Part shown: piece after piece, positions 18,040 to 27,481 of the stretch
How the letters are laid out: each line of letters opens with the position of its first letter
How positions within the stretch are numbered: position 1 is the first letter of the stretch
Assembly (NCBI GenBank): GCA_035293945.1
Contig: DATGLV010000031.1
Coordinates: forward strand, 96,629-160,628
Reading direction: 5' to 3'
From: VAZQ01 sp035293945
GTDB taxonomy: Bacteria; Pseudomonadota; Alphaproteobacteria; Rhizobiales; Xanthobacteraceae
Length of the DNA stretch: 64,000 nt
Translations under genes and position numbers: made by a program
The notes under the pieces: model-generated
Databases searched by the model: none
What the model was told of the DNA's origin: nothing
Seen by the model: only the letters and a program-made list of their open reading frames with translations

Positions 18040-18480
18040 AGCCCCGGTCTGATTTCTAGTGCGGCTTTGGCTTGGGTGCCCTTGAAAGACCTTGCCGCAG
18101 TGCAATAGTGACCGGAACCTCAAAGCCGCCGTACGAGTGGGAAGGGCCCAGAGCCGGGGGCAAGCACCTTTCGCGGAGCATAGTGGGCGTGCATGATGCG
18201 GCAGCGCGCCCGCCGGGCTGGTGCAAACGCGGACTGCATTCCCAAGGGCGTGCGCGCTCGCGACTTGTGGGCGGCCGCGACAGCGGTTCAAATCCGTCGC
18301 GATGAGGCGATCTTGCCGAGCGCTGTCGGCAAAGGCCGCGCGCAAATCGCAAAAAATAACAAAACAAAGACAAGAAAAAATTTTGGTCTAGGGGTGTCGC
18401 TATGGAATTGAGGTTTCCGGGCTAGCGCTTGCGCGAGTTTGCACCGGAACGTCAAATTGGCGGCACGAGAGGGAACGCGG
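18040..18480. other. Intergenic region with unexplained structure
   Basis: About 440 bases between the nickel permease and the efflux adaptor. It holds a tRNA-T-arm-like string GCGGTTCAAATCCGTCGC near 18285-18302, but no acceptor, D or anticodon arm upstream, so no tRNA is called. An AT-rich stretch at about 18348-18390 probably includes the promoter of the efflux operon. Nothing else is recognised. Confidence 0.45.
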
Positions 18481-19656
18481 ATGAAGCGCGTCTTGCTTGC
18501 GGTTCTGTTGTTGCTGCTGCTGGCCGGCGGCTATTTCTTTCGTGACCTTTTTTTCCAGGCTGGTGGCGAGACGCGGTCGGCGCGCCCAGCACCCGCGCAG
18601 TCGGTCGTTGCCGATGTGGCGGTGCAATCGCCGGCCCCGATCCTGGTGGGCGCTATCGGTACCGTGCAGCCGATCGCGACCGTGATGATCAAATCGCGGA
18701 TGGACGGCGAGATCGCCAGCGTCAATTTCGAGGAAGGCCAGGAGGTCAACGAGGGCGACGTCCTGTTCACGCTCGACGACCGCGCGGTGCGCGCCCAGCT
18801 CGAGCAGGCGCAGGCCAACCTCGAGCGCGACAAGGCGCAGCTCGAGCGCAACCGCGTCGAGGTGAAGCGCCAGACCGAGCTCGCCGGCCGCGGGGTTGCG
18901 CCGGCGCAAAAGCTCGAGGACGTGGAGACGAGCGTAGCGGTGTCGGACGCAACAGTGCGTGCGAGCCAGGCCACCTTGGACAATGCCCGGGTCAACCTCA
19001 ACTACACGACCATCCGCGCGCCGATCTCCGGCCGCACGGGCTCGGTCGCCTTGAAGCGTGGCAATATCGTCAAGGCGGTCGACACGGCGCCGACCGTCGC
19101 TCCGCTCGTGACCATCACGCAGGTCAAGCCGATCTACGTGGCGCTGACGGTGCCGGAGCGCTACCTCTCGGATCTGCGGACCGCCATGGCGGCCGGCCCG
19201 GTCGCCGTTTCCGCCACCGTCCCCAATCAGGCGCCGATCACCGGCACGCTCACATTCATCGATAATCAGGTCGACACCACGACCGGCACGATCGCGCTGA
19301 AGGCCAAGTTCGCCAATGACGACGAGCGGCTGTGGCCGGGGCAGTTCGTCAATGTGGTGCTGACGCTCGGCGTGGACCCCAACGCCGTTGTGGTGCCCAG
19401 CATCGCCATCCAGGTCGGGCCGAATGGCCCCTATGTATTTGTGATTCGGCAGGACTCGACCGTCGAGCTGCGCCTCGTCAAGCCCGACAGAAATGTAGGC
19501 GATAAGACCGTTATTGCGGCGGGACTGTCCGCCGGCGAGCGGGTTGTGGTCGACGGGCAGCTGCGCCTCGGCAACGGCACGCGTGTCAACGTGCAGGGGC
19601 CGCAGGCTTCGCCCGCCAAGCCGCAGGCTACCCCGGTCGCGGAGCGCACGCCGTGA
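18481..19656 (+). CDS. RND efflux periplasmic adaptor (membrane fusion protein)
   Basis: A 391-residue protein with an N-terminal membrane anchor or signal (RVLLAVLLLLLLAGGYFF), a lipoyl-like half-motif (GQEVNEGDVLFTLDDR), a coiled-coil hairpin rich in Gln/Glu (about residues 95-155), the second lipoyl half (TIRAPISGRTGSVALKRGNI) and beta-barrel and membrane-proximal domains. It bridges the inner-membrane pump to an outer-membrane channel. The ATG at 18481 was chosen because the signal begins there. Its stop overlaps the GTG start of the permease, and no outer-membrane channel gene follows. Confidence 0.92.
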   Translation: MKRVLLAVLLLLLLAGGYFFRDLFFQAGGETRSARPAPAQSVVADVAVQSPAPILVGAIGTVQPIATVMIKSRMDGEIASVNFEEGQEVNEGDVLFTLDDRAVRAQLEQAQANLERDKAQLERNRVEVKRQTELAGRGVAPAQKLEDVETSVAVSDATVRASQATLDNARVNLNYTTIRAPISGRTGSVALKRGNIVKAVDTAPTVAPLVTITQVKPIYVALTVPERYLSDLRTAMAAGPVAVSATVPNQAPITGTLTFIDNQVDTTTGTIALKAKFANDDERLWPGQFVNVVLTLGVDPNAVVVPSIAIQVGPNGPYVFVIRQDSTVELRLVKPDRNVGDKTVIAAGLSAGERVVVDGQLRLGNGTRVNVQGPQASPAKPQATPVAERTP

Positions 19657-22600
19657 ATCTCCCCACCCTGTGCATCGAACGGCCGGTCATGACGACGCTG
19701 CTGACCGCCGCGATCCTGATGGTGGGAGCGGTCGGCTACGGATTCCTGCCGGTGGCGGCGCTGCCGCAAGTCGACTTCCCCACGATTGCGGTCACCACCA
19801 CGTTGCCGGGTGCGAGCCCGGAGACCATGGCGTCCTCGGTCGCGACTCCGCTCGAGCGCGAGTTCTCGGCGATCGCCGGCGTCGATTCCATCACCTCGAC
19901 CAGCGGGCTCGGCAACGGTCGCATCACCATCCAGTTCATCCTGACGCGCAACATCGATGCCGCCGCGCAGGACGTGCAGGCGGCGATCGCCAATGCGGCC
20001 AAGAAGCTGCCGGTCGAGATGACGACCCCGCCGTCCTACCGCAAGGTCAATCCGGGATCGGCGGCGGTCCTGCAGATGACGCTCACCTCCGACACCCTGC
20101 CGTTGTCGACGATCGACGAATATGCCGAGGTCAATATCGGGCAGCGGCTCTCGACCCTCGACGGCGTGGCCCAGGTCAATATTTTCGGTCCGCAGAAATT
20201 CGCCGTCCGCGTCCAGGTCGATCCCGAGCAGCTGGCGGTGCGCGGGATCGGGCTCGACGAGGTGCAGCGGGCGCTCGCCGCCGCCAGCTCGACCACGCCG
20301 GTCGGCGCGCTGAGCGGACCGCGGAAGGCAGCGACCCTGCAGGCCAATACGCAGCCGATGAAGGCCGCGAATTACGAGCCGTTGATCATCGCCTATCGCA
20401 ACGGCGCGCCGGTCCGCCTGCGCGATGTCGCCCATGTGATCGACGGCGTCGAGCTCAACAAGAACGGCAATTGGTACAACGGCAAGCGGTCCATCACGGT
20501 CGCGGTCTCGCGCCAGCCAGACGCCAACACCGTTGCGGTCGTGGACCAGATCAGGGCGCTGATCCCGGTCTTTCGCGCCGAGCTGCCGGGCGCAGTGGAC
20601 ATCACCGTGCTCAACGACCGCGCCGCGCCGATCAAGGACGCGGTCCGCGACGTGCAATATACGCTCGGCCTCACCGTGATCCTAGTCATTCTGGTCATCT
20701 TCCTGTTCGTGCGCCGCGCCTCGGCCACCATCATTCCGGCGCTCGCCCTGCCGGTGTCGATCGTCGGCACCTTCGCGGCGATGTATCTCGGCGGCTATTC
20801 GCTCAACAACGTCTCCTTGATGGCCTTGACGCTGGCGGTCGGCTTCGTGGTCGACGACGCGATCGTCATGCTGGAGAACATCGTGCGCCATACCGAGGAC
20901 GGCCTCGCTCCCATGGAGGCCGCGCTCAAGGGCGCGCGCGAGATCACCTTCACCATCATCTCGATGACGCTCTCGCTCGTCGCCGTCTTCATCCCGGTGT
21001 TCTTCATGGGCGGCGTCGTCGGCCGCGTGTTCCATGAATTCGCGATCGTCATCGGCATGGCGATCCTGGTCTCGGGCTTCGTCTCGTTGACGCTCACCCC
21101 GATGCTGTGCAGCCGTTTCCTGCGCCCGGGCGCCCAGCATGCTGATGCCGGAGCTTTTTCCCGCATCCTGGAGCGCGGCTTCGAAGGCATGTTGCGGGCC
21201 TATGAGCGGTCGCTCGGCGTCGTCCTGCGCCATGCGCGGGTCACCATCGCGCTCACGCTGGTGACGATCGCGGCGACCGGCTGGGGCTTCTATGCCATCA
21301 AGAAGGGCTTCTTCCCGATTGAAGATACCGGCTTCATCGTCGGCGGCACCGAGACCGCGGAAGACACCTCCTATGGGGGCATGGTGGAGAAGCAGCTCGC
21401 GGTCGATCGCATCATCCGCGCCAATCCTTACGTGGTCGCCTACAATATGGAGGTCGGCATCGGCGGCTCCCGTTTCGGCATCAACAGCGGGGATCTCTAT
21501 ATCGAGCTCAAGCCGCGCGGCCAGCGGCCGCCGATTGGTGAGGTCATCCAACAGCTGCGGCGCGAGGTCAGCGCGGTCACCGGCATCAACGTGTTCCTCA
21601 ATCCGGTGCAGAATCTCAATATCGGCGCGCGCCCGAGCAAGAGCCTCTATCAATACACGTTGCAGGCCGGCGATCTGCAGGAGTTGTTCCGCTTCGCTCC
21701 GCTGGTCGATGCGGCCATCCGCAAGCTGCCGGGCCTGCAGGACATATCCTCGGATCTGCAGATCAGGAGCCCGCAGGCGGTGCTCAACATCGATCAGGAG
21801 AAGGCCGCGACGCTGGGCCTCACCGCCGATCAAATTCGCAACACGCTGTACGATTCCTTCGGCTCGCGGCAGGTCGCCACCATCTACACCGCCAGCAACG
21901 ACTACGCGGTGATCCTGGAGCTCGATCCGAAGTACCAGGAGAACACCGACAATTTGTCGAAGACCTTCATCCGCGCGGCGTCCGGCCAGCTGGTGCCGCT
22001 CGAAACCGTGGCGACGGTGAGCCGGGCAGCGGGCCCCCTGACCGTCAACCACCAGGGCCAGCTGCCGGCGGTGACCATCTCGTTCAATCTCGCGCCCGGG
22101 GTCTCGCTCGGCGAAGCGATCGAGCGCATCCAGCAGATGGAGCGCCAGCTCGTCTTCCCGCCGACCATAACGGCCGGATTTGCCGGCACCGCGCAGGTGT
22201 TCCAGCAGTCGCTGCACGGCCAGGGCTGGCTCCTGCTCGCGACCGTGATTGTCATCTACATCGTGCTCGGCATCCTGTACGAAAGCTTCGTGCATCCGAT
22301 CACGATTCTTTCGGGCCTGCCGGCGGCGGGCATCGGCGCGCTCTTGACGCTCTGGTTGTTCAACATGGAGTTGAGCGTGATCGCTATCATCGGCATCATC
22401 ATGCTGGTGGGCATCGTCAAGAAGAACGCGATCATGATGATCGACTTCGCCATCGATGCGCAGCGCAACCTGGGCGAGCCCCCGGAACGGGCGATCTACC
22501 GCGCCTGCGTCCTGCGCTTCCGGCCCATCATGATGACCACCATGGCGGCGATCATGGGAACCCTGCCGATCGCGCTCGGGCTCGGCGCCGGCGGCGAGCT

Positions 22601-22766
22601 GCGCCAGCCCCTCGGCGTCGCGGTCGTCGGCGGCCTGTTGACCTCGCAGCTCCTGACCCTGTTCATCACGCCCGTCATTTATCTGTCGCTCGAGGACGCG
22701 CGCCGCGCCGTGCTGGGCGCGATCGGCGGCCGCAAGCCCACGCAGCCGTTGCAGCCGGCGGAATAG
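19653..22766 (+). CDS. RND multidrug efflux permease (HAE-1/MdtB-like)
   Basis: A 1037-residue inner-membrane pump of full RND length. The N-terminus (CIERPVMTTLLTAAILMVGA) and TLPGASPETMASSVATPLE are typical. The TM4 region GFVVDDAIVMLENIVRH carries the conserved paired aspartates needed for proton relay, and LPAAGIGALLTLWLF and the TM10-11 region follow. The start is a GTG at 19653 overlapping the adaptor stop (GTGA), so the two are cotranslated. Substrates cannot be deduced. Confidence 0.95.
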   Translation: MNLPTLCIERPVMTTLLTAAILMVGAVGYGFLPVAALPQVDFPTIAVTTTLPGASPETMASSVATPLEREFSAIAGVDSITSTSGLGNGRITIQFILTRNIDAAAQDVQAAIANAAKKLPVEMTTPPSYRKVNPGSAAVLQMTLTSDTLPLSTIDEYAEVNIGQRLSTLDGVAQVNIFGPQKFAVRVQVDPEQLAVRGIGLDEVQRALAAASSTTPVGALSGPRKAATLQANTQPMKAANYEPLIIAYRNGAPVRLRDVAHVIDGVELNKNGNWYNGKRSITVAVSRQPDANTVAVVDQIRALIPVFRAELPGAVDITVLNDRAAPIKDAVRDVQYTLGLTVILVILVIFLFVRRASATIIPALALPVSIVGTFAAMYLGGYSLNNVSLMALTLAVGFVVDDAIVMLENIVRHTEDGLAPMEAALKGAREITFTIISMTLSLVAVFIPVFFMGGVVGRVFHEFAIVIGMAILVSGFVSLTLTPMLCSRFLRPGAQHADAGAFSRILERGFEGMLRAYERSLGVVLRHARVTIALTLVTIAATGWGFYAIKKGFFPIEDTGFIVGGTETAEDTSYGGMVEKQLAVDRIIRANPYVVAYNMEVGIGGSRFGINSGDLYIELKPRGQRPPIGEVIQQLRREVSAVTGINVFLNPVQNLNIGARPSKSLYQYTLQAGDLQELFRFAPLVDAAIRKLPGLQDISSDLQIRSPQAVLNIDQEKAATLGLTADQIRNTLYDSFGSRQVATIYTASNDYAVILELDPKYQENTDNLSKTFIRAASGQLVPLETVATVSRAAGPLTVNHQGQLPAVTISFNLAPGVSLGEAIERIQQMERQLVFPPTITAGFAGTAQVFQQSLHGQGWLLLATVIVIYIVLGILYESFVHPITILSGLPAAGIGALLTLWLFNMELSVIAIIGIIMLVGIVKKNAIMMIDFAIDAQRNLGEPPERAIYRACVLRFRPIMMTTMAAIMGTLPIALGLGAGGELRQPLGVAVVGGLLTSQLLTLFITPVIYLSLEDARRAVLGAIGGRKPTQPLQPAE

Positions 22767-22937
22767 ACCGGGCGTTTTTGGGACTCTCGCCGCTCGTTAA
22801 CCGGTGCGGTTTCCCGGCGATGCAGGATCGAGTATCGTTTCCCCGGCTGGAATACGGGCGCAATCGCCTGGTGGGCTCGATCTGACGGGGGCTTTGGGCG
22901 CCGTGAGGGCGGCGTGGAATTCAGCGGAGTTGAGAAG

Positions 22938-23807
22938 ATGCGCAGCGCATTTTGCCTTGCGGGTGCGATATTGGTCGCGGTGACGCTACCGGCAGCGAGC
23001 CAGACCAACGGCCTGTTGCAGTCGATCGTGCCGGGCTTCAGCCAGCAGAAGGGATCGCCGGAGCTCTGGAAGCAGTGCGAAGGTCAGGACGGGATTTCGC
23101 TCGACAAGCAGATAGAAGGCTGCAATGCGGTGATCGACTACGGCGGTGAGAACGACCTCAATGTCGCCGGCGCCTACGTCAATCGCGGCGATGCCTACCG
23201 GGACAGCGGCGACCTCGATCGTGCCCTGCAGGACTTCAACAAGGCGATCACGCTCAACAAGTTGCTGGCCGGCGGCTATTTCGGCCGCGCTTCGGTATTC
23301 GTCGCCAAGGGGCAGCTCGACTTCGCCATTCTCGACTACAACCAGGCGATCAAGCTCGATCCAAAATCCTCCGACAGCTACTTCAACCGCGGCACCGTGT
23401 ATTCGATGCAGGGCCAGTACGATCGGGCGGTGCAGGATTTCGATCAGGTAATACGCATGAATCCCAAAAACGCGGCCGCATACAACAACCGCTGCTTCGC
23501 CCGCGCCAAGGCCGGCCAGGCGCAACAGGCGCTCCCCGATTGCGAAGAGGCGCTGCAGCTGCGACCCTATGATGCAGAGTACTTGGACACGCGCGGGTTC
23601 GCCAACCTGAAGCTCGGTCAGCTCGACAAGGCGATGGCCGACTACAGCGATGCTCTCGACATCAATCCCAAGCTTCCGACCTCGCTGTATGGCCGCGGAA
23701 TCGCGCGATTGCGCAAGGGCGATCGGCGCGGCAGCACTGATATTGCGGCTGCGAAGGCGATCGATGCCGATATAGCGACGGAATTCGCCCGCTACGGCAT
23801 AAAATGA
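22938..23807 (+). CDS. Exported tetratricopeptide-repeat protein
   Basis: A 289-residue protein with a signal peptide (MRSAFCLAGAILVAVTLPAA) and about five TPR units from residue 70 to 270 (for example AYVNRGDAYRDSGDLDRALQ and YFNRGTVYSMQGQYDRAVQD). TPRs mediate protein contacts, here in the periplasm. The ATG at 22938 follows GAGAAG and starts the signal peptide; a GTG at 22914 would put extra residues before it. The partner is unknown. It is separated from the RND operon by about 170 bases. Confidence 0.8.
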   Translation: MRSAFCLAGAILVAVTLPAASQTNGLLQSIVPGFSQQKGSPELWKQCEGQDGISLDKQIEGCNAVIDYGGENDLNVAGAYVNRGDAYRDSGDLDRALQDFNKAITLNKLLAGGYFGRASVFVAKGQLDFAILDYNQAIKLDPKSSDSYFNRGTVYSMQGQYDRAVQDFDQVIRMNPKNAAAYNNRCFARAKAGQAQQALPDCEEALQLRPYDAEYLDTRGFANLKLGQLDKAMADYSDALDINPKLPTSLYGRGIARLRKGDRRGSTDIAAAKAIDADIATEFARYGIK

Positions 23808-23882
23808 TCGCTGCACCGGCAAATTAACCAGAATTAACTAAACAAATAGAGAGGCGCCCAGCATAAACAGGTTGTAGCTGCG

Positions 23883-23897
23883 TTAACGCCGGGTTAA
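23883..23897 (+). promoter_or_regulatory. Full CtrA-type binding site
   Basis: TTAA, seven bases, TTAA exactly matches the core of the CtrA consensus TTAA-N7-TTAA. It lies 77 bases upstream of the beta-propeller gene start. A second near-match with a 6-base spacer (TTAA-N6-TTAAC) lies at about 23825-23840. CtrA is the cell-cycle regulator of alphaproteobacteria, so this gene may be under its control. Confidence 0.5.
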
Positions 23898-23973
23898 TGT
23901 CAGCTCGGAGGGTGGCGAAGCACTCTTACAATTCGGGCGTCAACCATTTCGTGCGTCAAACGGAGGAAAGCCT

Positions 23974-25074
23974 ATGCGTACGGTAACTAAGCTGCTGCTG
24001 TCAGCGGCGGTCGGCCTGTCGGCGTTTGCCGGCGCCGCCAACGCCGCCGAACTCAGGCAAATCGGGACGATCTCGATCCCGGGTCAGCCGCTGAACTCGT
24101 TCGACATCAGCTTCATCGATCAATCGACCGGCCTCTACTATCTGGCCGACCGCAGCAACAAGGGCATCGACATCATCGATACCAAGAAGGGTACCTTCGT
24201 GGGCCGCGCCGAGGGCGCGGTCGGCCCGGTCATGAAGAAGGACGGCACCTGCTGCAACAACGACCACTCCGGTCCGAACGGCGTGCTGGTTGCCGGCAAG
24301 GATATCTGGGTCGGTGACGGCGACAGCACCGTGAAGGTGTACGATGCCAAGACGCTGAAGCTCCTCGACACCATCAAGACCGGCGGTGAAGCTCGCGCCG
24401 ACGAGCTCGGCTATGATCCGAAGGATGGCATCATCGCCATCGCCAACAATGCCGACGAGCCGCCGTTCCTCTCCTTTATCTCGACCAAGCCGGGCCACAA
24501 GATTCTCGGCAAGCTGGTGGAGGAGCACTTCTCCGACGGCATGGAACAGACCATGTATAACCCGGAAGATGGCCTGTTCTACACCGACATCCCGGAGATG
24601 GACAAAGACAAGACCAAGGGCGGGCTGCTGGTTACCGATCCGAAGACCGCCAAGCAGCTGAAGATCATCCCGGTCGATAGCTGCGTTCCGCACGGCATCG
24701 CCTTCGGCAAGGGCGGCAACGTGTTCCTCGGCTGCAATGCCAACGGCAAAGGCGTGCCCGCCAAGCTCGTCGTGGTGAACTGGAAGTCCGGCAAGACCGT
24801 CGCCGAGATTCCCGGCGTCGGCGGCTCGGATGAATCCGCGGCCGATCTCAAGAACGAGCGGTACTACTCGGCTCTCAACGGCAATCCGGACGGCCCGATC
24901 CTGTCGGTCGTCGACGCCAAGACCAACAAGCTGACGCAGAAGATCCCGACCGGTCCGGGCGCCCACTCGGTCGCGGTGAACGAGCAGACCGGCCGCGTCT
25001 ATGTTCCGATCGCGGTTGAGGCTGGCCCGCTCAAGGGCGGCTGCGGCTGCATCGCGGTCTACGGCACCGAGTAA
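23974..25074 (+). CDS. Secreted YncE-like beta-propeller protein
   Basis: A 366-residue protein with a signal peptide (LLLSAAVGLSAFAGAANAAE) and repeated seven-bladed-propeller segments (DRSNKGIDIIDTKKGTFVG, VGDGDSTVKVYDAKTLKLL, NNADEPPFLSFISTKPG, VYVPIAVEAGPLKGGCGCIA). Paired cysteines (KDGTCCNND; GCGCIAVYG) suggest disulfides in the periplasm. Similar proteins bind DNA or act as surface receptors, but the role here is unknown. The start has a strong ribosome-binding site, GGAGGA, and the gene ends in a strong terminator, so it is probably well expressed. Confidence 0.82.
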   Translation: MRTVTKLLLSAAVGLSAFAGAANAAELRQIGTISIPGQPLNSFDISFIDQSTGLYYLADRSNKGIDIIDTKKGTFVGRAEGAVGPVMKKDGTCCNNDHSGPNGVLVAGKDIWVGDGDSTVKVYDAKTLKLLDTIKTGGEARADELGYDPKDGIIAIANNADEPPFLSFISTKPGHKILGKLVEEHFSDGMEQTMYNPEDGLFYTDIPEMDKDKTKGGLLVTDPKTAKQLKIIPVDSCVPHGIAFGKGGNVFLGCNANGKGVPAKLVVVNWKSGKTVAEIPGVGGSDESAADLKNERYYSALNGNPDGPILSVVDAKTNKLTQKIPTGPGAHSVAVNEQTGRVYVPIAVEAGPLKGGCGCIAVYGTE

Positions 25075-25104
25075 TTCTCGAACATCGCCATTGATAAGGC
25101 GCCG

Positions 25105-25137
25105 GATGCGCGGGGCAAGCTCCGCGCATCTTTTTTT
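25105..25137 (+). terminator. Rho-independent terminator of the beta-propeller gene
   Basis: A 9-base-pair stem, GATGCGCGG / CCGCGCATC, with an 8-base loop, followed by seven T residues. It starts 31 bases after the stop codon. Confidence 0.92.
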
Positions 25138-25193
25138 CATGAAGCGTGCGGGCGGAATGGTAGAGCTTGCGCCAGCTTCTTTCGGACAAGAGA

Positions 25194-27443
25194 ATGTCCG
25201 CACGGTCACATCAAAGCCGCCTGGCGCGGTCGATCAAGGCCCTGACGCTTATGGAGATTTCAGCCAAGAATCGGTCGGCCGACGAGCAGTTCGCCGTCGC
25301 GCTCTCGCATCACCAGGCCGGCCGGTTGGCAGAGGCCGAGAGGCTTTACCGCCAAATCTGCGCCCAGCACCCTCGGCATGTCGAAACTCTTCATTACCTC
25401 GGCGTGCTTGCCGGTCAGACGGGCCGCATGGATGTCGCGACTGACCTTATTGGCCGGGCGCTGGCCCTCAAGCCGGACTATGCGGAGGCCCGCTACAACC
25501 TCGCCAACCTCCTCGCAATGGGGAACAGGCTTGACCAAGCCATCCCACATTACGAGCAAGTCATCGCCCTCAAGCCTGACTTCGTGGAGGCGCATTTCAG
25601 CCTTGGAAATCTATACGCACTGAGCAAGAGGCTTGATCAAGCGGCCGCGCGCTTCAGGCACGTGCTGCTCCTCAAGCCGGACTTCGCCGAGGCGCATAAC
25701 TGCCTCGGGACGGTGCTCGCGGATCAAGGTAACCCATTGGACGCAATAGCCTGCTTCCAGCGGGCGCTGGCGCTCAAGCCGAACTTTGCCGAGGCGCATT
25801 ACAACCACGCACTTGCGCTTGAGAAGGAAGACCGGCTGGATGATGCGGCCAGAGAGTATGAGCGCGCGGTAGCACTCAAGCCGGACTTTCATGACGCGTA
25901 CTACAATCTTGGAAATGTCCGGAAAAAGCAAAATCGGCTGGATGATGCGGCAAAACAGTACGAGCGGGCTTTAGCGCTCAAGCCCGAGCTTCATGCTGCC
26001 TGCTACAATCTCGGCAATGTTCGGAAAGAGCAGGAGAGGCTTGATGATGCGGCGATTCAGTACCGCCGGGCACTGGCCCTCAAGCCGGATTACGCCGAAG
26101 CATACGACGGGCTCGGCACTGCGCTCTTGCTGCAAGGTAGGGCCGATGAGGCGTTGGCGTGCTTTGAGGGGGCGCTGGCGCTCAAGCCGGACTTCACCGT
26201 TGCGCTTAGCAATCGCGGCATGGCGTTGCGATCCTTGAATCGTCCAGCCGAGGCGCTCGCAAGCTATGAAAGGGCGCTGGCGCTCGATCCAGACTTCGTC
26301 GATGCCCTTGTCAATCGCGGCATCATGCTCCGCGATTTGAATCGCCCGCTCGATGCGCTCGCAAGTTATGAAAAGGCGCTCGCGATCAATCCCAGGAGCG
26401 CGGTTGCCTATTTCAATCTCGCCGATTCCACGGAATTCGTTCAGGGCGACCGGCACCTCGCGGCGATGCAGGCGCTTGTGCATGAAAACTTGTCGTCCGC
26501 AGACAGCTCGATGCTGTATTTCGCGCTCGGCAAGGCTTACGCCGATTTGAACGATCATGCGCGTGCCTTTGAGCATTGGCTGCAAGGTAATGCGCTCAAG
26601 CGTTCCCGCATCGTCTATGACGAGGCGAGGACTATTGCGGAATTCGAGCGCATCAAGGCAGTTTTCACGCCGGCCCTGATCAAGGAGAAGGAAGGGCACG
26701 GCGACCCCTCGGCTGTGCCCATTTTCGTTCTCGGCATGCCGCGTTCCGGCTCTACGCTGGTGGAGCAGATTCTTGCAAGCCATCCGCTGGTGCACGGCGC
26801 CGGCGAGCTGAGGGCTTTCGGGGAGGCGTTGTCGGCGCTGAACGGACCCGACGGCAACCTGCTTCCATACCCGGAATTCATTCCAGCGGCTGATGACGCC
26901 CTGTTGCGCCAAATCGGTGCCCGCTACGTGTCTGAGCTCAGAAAGCATTCGCCGACCGCTGCGCATGTAACCGATAAGATGCCGACTAACTTCTACTTCG
27001 CCGGGATGATCCATCTCGCGTTGCCCAATGCCCGTATCATTCACACTGTCCGCGACCCGGTCGACACCTGCATCTCGTGCTTCTCCAAGCTGTTTGGGCA
27101 TGGGCATGACTACAACTATGATCTGGCGGAGCTTGGCCGGTATTATCGCCGCTACCTCGCGTTGATGGCTCATTGGCAGCGCGTGCTTCCGCAGGGGCGG
27201 ATCCTCGATGTGCGCTATGAGGACGTGGTCGCCGACTTGGAAGGGCAGGCGCGCCGCATCCTGGCTCATTGCGGGCTGCCTTGGGACCCGCAATGCCTGA
27301 GCTTCTATCAATCGCCGCGACCGGTGATGACCGCAAGCGCGAGCCAGGTGCGCCAGCCGATCTACAGCAGTGCGATCGGGCGTCGGCACCGCTATGAACG
27401 GTTTATCGCCCCTTTGCTCTCAGAGTTGAATGCACCGAGCTGA
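25194..27443 (+). CDS. TPR-sulfotransferase fusion protein
   Basis: A 749-residue protein. About eleven TPR units occupy residues 25-400 (recurring ALALKPDFAEAHYNLGN type). A sulfotransferase domain follows from about residue 480, with the PAPS 5'-phosphosulfate loop FVLGMPRSGSTLVEQIL, then the 3'-phosphate region HTVRDPVDTCISCFSKL and a late RYEDVVADLEGQARRIL. This layout matches bacterial TPR-sulfotransferases related to tyrosylprotein sulfotransferases; the TPR array probably selects a protein or large acceptor. No signal peptide is seen. Starts at TTG 25167, ATG 25194 and ATG 25251 are in frame; 25194 has the best, though weak, ribosome-binding site. It begins the SEC-C/TPR/cysteine-cluster region. 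Confidence 0.85.
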   Translation: MSARSHQSRLARSIKALTLMEISAKNRSADEQFAVALSHHQAGRLAEAERLYRQICAQHPRHVETLHYLGVLAGQTGRMDVATDLIGRALALKPDYAEARYNLANLLAMGNRLDQAIPHYEQVIALKPDFVEAHFSLGNLYALSKRLDQAAARFRHVLLLKPDFAEAHNCLGTVLADQGNPLDAIACFQRALALKPNFAEAHYNHALALEKEDRLDDAAREYERAVALKPDFHDAYYNLGNVRKKQNRLDDAAKQYERALALKPELHAACYNLGNVRKEQERLDDAAIQYRRALALKPDYAEAYDGLGTALLLQGRADEALACFEGALALKPDFTVALSNRGMALRSLNRPAEALASYERALALDPDFVDALVNRGIMLRDLNRPLDALASYEKALAINPRSAVAYFNLADSTEFVQGDRHLAAMQALVHENLSSADSSMLYFALGKAYADLNDHARAFEHWLQGNALKRSRIVYDEARTIAEFERIKAVFTPALIKEKEGHGDPSAVPIFVLGMPRSGSTLVEQILASHPLVHGAGELRAFGEALSALNGPDGNLLPYPEFIPAADDALLRQIGARYVSELRKHSPTAAHVTDKMPTNFYFAGMIHLALPNARIIHTVRDPVDTCISCFSKLFGHGHDYNYDLAELGRYYRRYLALMAHWQRVLPQGRILDVRYEDVVADLEGQARRILAHCGLPWDPQCLSFYQSPRPVMTASASQVRQPIYSSAIGRRHRYERFIAPLLSELNAPS

Positions 27444-27481
27444 GCTTGGCGGCACGCCGCCCTTGATCGGGCGGTGCAGGT

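Noticed and set aside
18285..18302. tRNA gene suggested by GGTTCAAATCC
   Set aside because: The T-stem pairs poorly and no matching acceptor, D or anticodon arm lies upstream.
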